The notes under the pieces were generated by a model. That model had not been told where the DNA came from. It saw nothing but the letters and a program-made list of their open reading frames with translations, and ran no database searches. The translations under genes and the position numbers were made by a program. This document shows positions 57,840 to 64,000 of a stretch of 64,000 nucleotides of DNA, piece after piece (the stretch's first letter is position 1; each line of letters begins with the position of its first letter). Source of the stretch: Candidatus Fusicatenibacter intestinigallinarum (lineage in GTDB: Bacteria; Bacillota; Clostridia; Lachnospirales; Lachnospiraceae). Location of the stretch: NCBI GenBank assembly GCA_019119555.1, contig DWWU01000030.1:1-64000 (forward strand), given 5' to 3'.

Positions 57840-60083
57840 TCATACCCGTATTCTGGTTCCCTTTCCGTCGCGTTTGGCCGGTTTGATTCGGGTGTTCAGG
57901 GAAATTTCTTTGTCTTTGTAGAGGATTCTGCATTCCATGCCGCTGACCAGGAGATACGCGTGTTCGACAGAATCCCCCTCCGCCAGGCGGATCCCCCGGA
58001 CACCGATGGCGGCCTTTTTCTTTTCCGGTACCTCCTGAACCAGGAATTTCAGGAAACAGCCTTCGGCGGACTGAAGCACCACGTATTCATTTTCGCTGCA
58101 GATCCCTGCAAAAATCAGCCGGTCGTTCTCTCCGGACAGTTTGGTAGCCGCAATCGTCCGTTTTACCACATCGAATTCCGAGCCGTCCACCTGTTTGACC
58201 ATCCCGGCTCCGGATACGAACAGCAGTTTCTGCTGTCTGATATTTTCCAGCGAATTCACGTATACCATCTGTTCCGTGGCGCTGCTGTAATTTCCGAGAT
58301 TATCGATGGGCGTGCCCTTGTCGCGGAATCTTCCGTAGGGAAGATCCTGCACCTTCACCGTGTGCATCTGTCCAAGATCTGTGAAAATACAGATTTTATC
58401 TGTATTTCTGCACCGGAACACGTACCGGTTTTCTGCAAGGGCGCTTTCCTTATTCCTTTCAAATGCGGTTACATCAATGGTCTTCGCGTATCCGAAACGA
58501 TCCATCAGAAAGACAACGTCCATCTCCTCGACTTTCGGTTCCTCAATAACGATCTCTCTGGCATTTTCCACCGCCGTCTTTCTGGGGCTTCCATACTCTT
58601 TCTTGATCTGTTCCAGGTCTTCCAGAATCACCGCCGCCATAGACGAATAATTGTTCAGAATATCCTCATACCGTGCAATTTTCCGGACAGTTTCCCTGTA
58701 TTCTTTCTTCAGGGCCTCGATTTCCAGCCCGATCAGCTTCTGCAGACGCATCTCGAGGATCGCCGTCGTCTGTCTCTCGGTAAAGCGAAGCTGCCCGGCA
58801 TCTTTTCTGCTTTTCTCGCTTCTAAACCGGATGCCTTCGGTAACGCCTTCCGTCAGACAGGCCCGAACCTGTTTCTGCGTCTTGCTTCCACGGAGAATCT
58901 CGATAATCAGATCGATCACATCGCAGGCGCGAATCAGGCCTTCCTGAACCTCTCTGCGTTCTATCTCCTTGTCGAGAAGCGTCTGATATTTTCTGCGGGT
59001 CACCTCGAACTGAAAGTCCACATGGTGCTCGATGATCTGCTTCAGATTCAGCGTCTCCGGCTTTTTATCCGCCACTGCAAGCATGTTTACGCTGAAGGTG
59101 TCTTCCAGACGTGTCTTTTTGTACAGCAGATTGGTCAGATACTCCACATCCGCACCCCGCTTCAACTCCAGAACAATCCGGATTCCTTCTTTCGAGGACT
59201 GGTTGGAGATATCTGTAATATCCGTGGTCTTTTTCGTCTCGATCAGAGAGACAACGTCATTGAGAAACTTTCCGATGTTCGCGACGATCATCGGATACGG
59301 AATCTCCGTGATGACGAGGCACTGACGGCCTCCTTTGCCTTTTTCCACTTCCACTTTTCCGCGGATCCTGATTTTCCCGGTCCCTGTCTCGTAGATATTC
59401 AGAAGATCGTCTTTGTTGACGACAATTCCGCCGGTGGGAAAATCCGGCCCCTTAATATACTGCATCAGTTCCCGGACAGTGATCTCCTGATTTTCCAGGT
59501 AAGCCCGGACAGCGTCCACGACCTCTCCCAGATTATGGGGCGGAATGCTGGTCGCCATGCCCACTGCGATTCCGTCGGCGCCGTTGACCAGAAGATTCGG
59601 AACGCGGACCGGAAGGACCTCCGGCTCCTTTTCCGTGCCGTCAAAGTTCGGGACAAAATCCACAACATTCTTGTCCAGATCCCGCAGGTAAACCTCCTGC
59701 GTGATCTTCTGGAGGCGCGCCTCCGTATATCGCATCGCCGCAGCGCCGTCGCCCTCGATGGAGCCGAAATTCCCATGTCCGTCCACCAGCGGAATCCCTT
59801 TCTTGAAATCCTGGGCCATTACAACCAGCGCTTCGTAGATGGAACTGTCTCCGTGCGGATGGTATTTACCCATCGTATCTCCGACGATTCGGGCACATTT
59901 CCGGTAAGGCCGGTCATACTGGATCCCAAGTTCGTACATATCGTAAAGCGTCCGTCTCTGAACCGGCTTCAGACCGTCTCTGACGTCCGGAAGCGCCCGG
60001 GCAATAATGACGCTCATCGCGTAGTCAATATAGGATTTCTGCATCAGTTCGGAATATTCGGTTCGTATAATCTGTTCTTCCAT
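57840..60083 (-). CDS. parC: DNA topoisomerase IV/gyrase subunit A
   Basis: Type IIA topoisomerase A subunit of 747 residues. The active-site Tyr is in [10 protein letters not shown]; the quinolone-resistance region reads [20 protein letters not shown] with wild-type-like Ser and Glu. The C-terminal blades lack a QRRGGKG GyrA box, favouring ParC over GyrA. It lies 18 nt after its partner subunit in the same operon. Lachnospiraceae often carry a second A subunit beside gyrA elsewhere. Confidence 0.9.
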   Translation of the reverse strand: MEEQIIRTEYSELMQKSYIDYAMSVIIARALPDVRDGLKPVQRRTLYDMYELGIQYDRPYRKCARIVGDTMGKYHPHGDSSIYEALVVMAQDFKKGIPLVDGHGNFGSIEGDGAAAMRYTEARLQKITQEVYLRDLDKNVVDFVPNFDGTEKEPEVLPVRVPNLLVNGADGIAVGMATSIPPHNLGEVVDAVRAYLENQEITVRELMQYIKGPDFPTGGIVVNKDDLLNIYETGTGKIRIRGKVEVEKGKGGRQCLVITEIPYPMIVANIGKFLNDVVSLIETKKTTDITDISNQSSKEGIRIVLELKRGADVEYLTNLLYKKTRLEDTFSVNMLAVADKKPETLNLKQIIEHHVDFQFEVTRRKYQTLLDKEIERREVQEGLIRACDVIDLIIEILRGSKTQKQVRACLTEGVTEGIRFRSEKSRKDAGQLRFTERQTTAILEMRLQKLIGLEIEALKKEYRETVRKIARYEDILNNYSSMAAVILEDLEQIKKEYGSPRKTAVENAREIVIEEPKVEEMDVVFLMDRFGYAKTIDVTAFERNKESALAENRYVFRCRNTDKICIFTDLGQMHTVKVQDLPYGRFRDKGTPIDNLGNYSSATEQMVYVNSLENIRQQKLLFVSGAGMVKQVDGSEFDVVKRTIAATKLSGENDRLIFAGICSENEYVVLQSAEGCFLKFLVQEVPEKKKAAIGVRGIRLAEGDSVEHAYLLVSGMECRILYKDKEISLNTRIKPAKRDGKGTRIRV

Positions 60084-60101
60084 GCTTTGTCATTCCCTTT
60101 C

Positions 60102-62713
<2,612 letters not shown>

Positions 62714-62797
62714 CCTATCTTTCCCCTTTGCTTCGGTGTTTTATTACTGCAGGGATCCGATCCCCGTCACAAAATTTCATAAAAGATGCCAGAATCT

Positions 62798-62826
62798 ACT
62801 ATAACACATCCGCGTTTTTCCCGCAA
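62798..62826 (-). promoter_or_regulatory. Promoter of HAD-parE-parC operon
   Basis: TTGCGG, 17 nt, TATAGT on the minus strand. Confidence 0.7.
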
Positions 62827-62923
62827 GCGCGTTTCGAACATTTGTTTGTCTCATGATGCACAGCAACCCCGCGCAACTGCCGCACAGTCTGAGATTATAA
62901 CATCTGAAAATCAAAATTTCAAT

Positions 62924-62979
62924 GCAGGCGCTGTGCTTTCATACAGTCTTTGCAGCGAATGCACAGACCTGGCGGAACC
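62924..62979 (-). repeat. Partial long-form repeat (family 1)
   Basis: Reverse-oriented core (TTTCATACAGTCTTTGCAGC, GCACAGACCTGGC) without the outer hairpins. Confidence 0.65.
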
Positions 62980-63016
62980 GAAACTTGTATTTTCTTCAAT
63001 TTTTAGAAAAAAGTAC

Positions 63017-63045
63017 TTGCATTTTTCCGAAAGATGATGTATTAT
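63017..63045 (+). promoter_or_regulatory. Promoter of tRNA-Glu
   Basis: TTGCAT, 17 nt, TATTAT, 10 nt upstream of the tRNA. Confidence 0.8.
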
Positions 63046-63055
63046 TTTAGAGTAA

Positions 63056-63127
63056 GGTTCGTTGGTCAAGCGGTTAAGACGCCGCCCTCTCACGGCGGAA
63101 ACAGGGGTTCGATTCCCCTACGAACTG
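63056..63127 (+). tRNA. tRNA-Glu (anticodon CUC)
   Basis: Cloverleaf with acceptor GGTTCGT/ACGAACT (one G-U pair at position 1), D loop GTCAAGCGGTTAAGAC, anticodon arm CCGCC/GGCGG with loop CTCTCAC (anticodon CTC) and T arm GGTTCGATTCC. Discriminator G; CCA not encoded. It would read GAG codons. Confidence 0.93.
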
Positions 63128-63130
63128 TAT

Positions 63131-63160
63131 GCTGTCAGAAATTTTCTGGCAGCTTTTTTA
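63131..63160 (+). terminator. Terminator of tRNA-Glu
   Basis: GCTGTCAGAAA/TTTCTGGCAGC followed by seven T. Confidence 0.88.
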
Positions 63161-63186
63161 TATAGCAGGAAACTGCGCTCCCTGTT

Positions 63187-63287
63187 ATATAAAAACGCTC
63201 CGCGGGATGCGCACTCGCGCGAAGCAGAAATCTGTCGCTAAAGCGACCGCGCTCGGCACGAGAGTTCCGCGAGCGGAACTCCTTGTT
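63187..63287 (+). repeat. Structured repeat (family 2), full copy
   Basis: Second full copy (see 11821-11921). Starts ATAAAAACGCTCCGCGGGAT, contains GTCGCTAAAGCGAC and GTTCCGCGAGCGGAAC hairpins and ends CTTGTT. Located between the tRNA terminator and the pepT terminator. Confidence 0.75.
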
Positions 63288-63308
63288 CTCCGCGCACAGA
63301 AGAATCAT

Positions 63309-63367
63309 AAAGAGCAGCCTGGAAACATCGGCTTTTCCATTCCCGCCGTATTTCCAGGCTGCTCTTT
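63309..63367. terminator. Terminator of pepT
   Basis: Perfect 17-bp stem AAAGAGCAGCCTGGAAA and inverse, with A/T runs on both sides. Confidence 0.88.
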
Positions 63368-63370
63368 TTC

Positions 63371-63398
63371 ATAACAATTCAGCCAGCTGAACTGCTGC
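63371..63398. repeat. Short palindromic repeat (family 1)
   Basis: ATAACAATTCAGCCAGCTG with inverse right half, just beyond the pepT stop. Confidence 0.78.
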
Positions 63399-63418
63399 CT
63401 TTTTCTCTTTTCTCTTTT

Positions 63419-64000
63419 TTATACTCTTTCTCCGTACAATTTTACCAGTTCCAACAGAAGCTCTACTGTCAGATCCATCCCCTCTGCGGTAATATGCTCA
63501 TAGGGACCATGATACGCATATCCCCCTGTTCCAAGATTGGGACAGGGCAGGCCCATATAGCTGAGTCTGGCTCCGTCGGTTCCTCCCCGGATCGGGACAA
63601 CCTTCGGTTCTATCCCGGCTCTTCTGGCCGCTTCCTGCGCATTCTCAATCAGGTGGAAGCATGGACGGATTTTTTCCGCCATATTCCGATACTGCTCTCT
63701 GATCTCCAGAGCGACCGTTCCCTCTCCGTACTTCCGGTTCATTTCGTCAGCAATGTGACGGAGAAGCGCTTCTTTTTCCGCAAATTTATCCGCGTCGTGA
63801 TCACGGATGATATATTCCATTTCCGCCCGAGCAACATCGCCGCTCATACCGGTCAGGTGGAAGAATCCTTCATAGCCCTCCGTATATCTGGGGTTCTCCT
63901 GCTCCGGCAGCATGCACTGGATTTCACAGGCCACCTGCGCGGCATTGATCATTGTGTCTTTGGAGCTGCCCGGATGAACGTTAAATCCTGTGATTGTTAT
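63419..64000 (-). CDS. pepT: Peptidase T, C-terminal part
   Basis: Zinc tripeptidase of family M20, cut by the window edge: 193 codons remain, the last half of about 405. Readable motifs are FNVHPGSSKDTMINAAQVACE at the edge, EIQCMLPEQENPRYTEGYEGFFHL, PIRGGTDGARLSYMGLPCPNLGTGGYAYHGPYEHI (metal-binding His near the end). It cleaves N-terminal residues from tripeptides. A terminator follows, so it ends its transcript. Confidence 0.92.
   Translation of the reverse strand: MTITGFNVHPGSSKDTMINAAQVACEIQCMLPEQENPRYTEGYEGFFHLTGMSGDVARAEMEYIIRDHDADKFAEKEALLRHIADEMNRKYGEGTVALEIREQYRNMAEKIRPCFHLIENAQEAARRAGIEPKVVPIRGGTDGARLSYMGLPCPNLGTGGYAYHGPYEHITAEGMDLTVELLLELVKLYGERV

Noticed and set aside
57840-60083. 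Calling the A subunit gyrA
   Set aside because: No GyrA box is visible in the C-terminal blades; linkage to a B subunit in the same operon fits topoisomerase IV better, though not proven.

Overview
The window looks like chromosome of an anaerobic, low-redox Clostridia member, most probably Lachnospiraceae. This rests on gene content: a THF riboswitch driving an ECF folate component, a GGGtGRT protein next to an iron-sulfur scaffold, class III (glycyl radical) ribonucleotide reductase, a formate/nitrite channel, QueH, a 4Fe-4S aldo/keto reductase, sigma-A promoters of the TTGACA-17-TATAAT type and strong rho-independent terminators. Genus is not determinable by eye. There is no phage, insertion sequence or CRISPR array. 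The DNA is core-genome-like and gene-dense, with mid GC by eye and one AT-rich patch at about 21.4-22.9 kb.

Layout. 0-7 kb: lipoprotein, YccF-like membrane protein, AraC regulator with a DUF3006 mini-gene, riboswitch-folT, two GNAT acetyltransferases. 5.7-10.3 kb: M28 peptidase overlapping an 843-residue transglutaminase-fold protein, then cutC. 10.4-18.1 kb: cytoplasmic glycosidases (GH29 fucosidase, GH31, GH74-like) that together fit xyloglucan oligosaccharide breakdown, interrupted by an NCS2 purine/pyrimidine permease. 18.5-23 kb: aldo/keto reductase with an apparently frameshifted start, pcp, an MGMT-family protein, then the AT-rich patch with a GNAT and an overlapping three-gene DUF4160 module. 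23-31 kb: GGGtGRT/scaffold pair, an ABC exporter under a 42-bp palindromic operator, and a coupled FNT channel-topB-acyltransferase operon. 31-39.7 kb: aldehyde dehydrogenase, nrdG-nrdD, asd, argH, queH. 39.9-48 kb: ABC importer lacking a binding protein, DUF5050 protein, citrate synthase with a roughly 315-nt leader, a gshA-like remnant, a ComEC-like secreted hydrolase, tRNA-Thr, a phosphoesterase. 48-57.7 kb: purC, an M24 peptidase, copA with a CsoR box, and a four-gene Gfo/Idh plus isomerase-fold operon. 57.8-64 kb: topoisomerase IV genes under a HAD gene, tRNA-Glu, and the 3' part of pepT.

The most unusual feature is a dispersed palindromic repeat family. A roughly 28-bp short form and a 133-bp composite long form are present in at least twenty copies. 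Most copies lie 15-50 nt upstream of a start codon, so they would be transcribed as 5'-leader hairpins. A second, unrelated structured repeat of about 101 bp occurs twice in full and once as an internal-deletion remnant. I found no clear new defence or mobile system. The best candidates for undescribed biology are the repeat/leader architecture, the DUF4160 triad, the isomerase/dehydrogenase operon and the citrate synthase leader.
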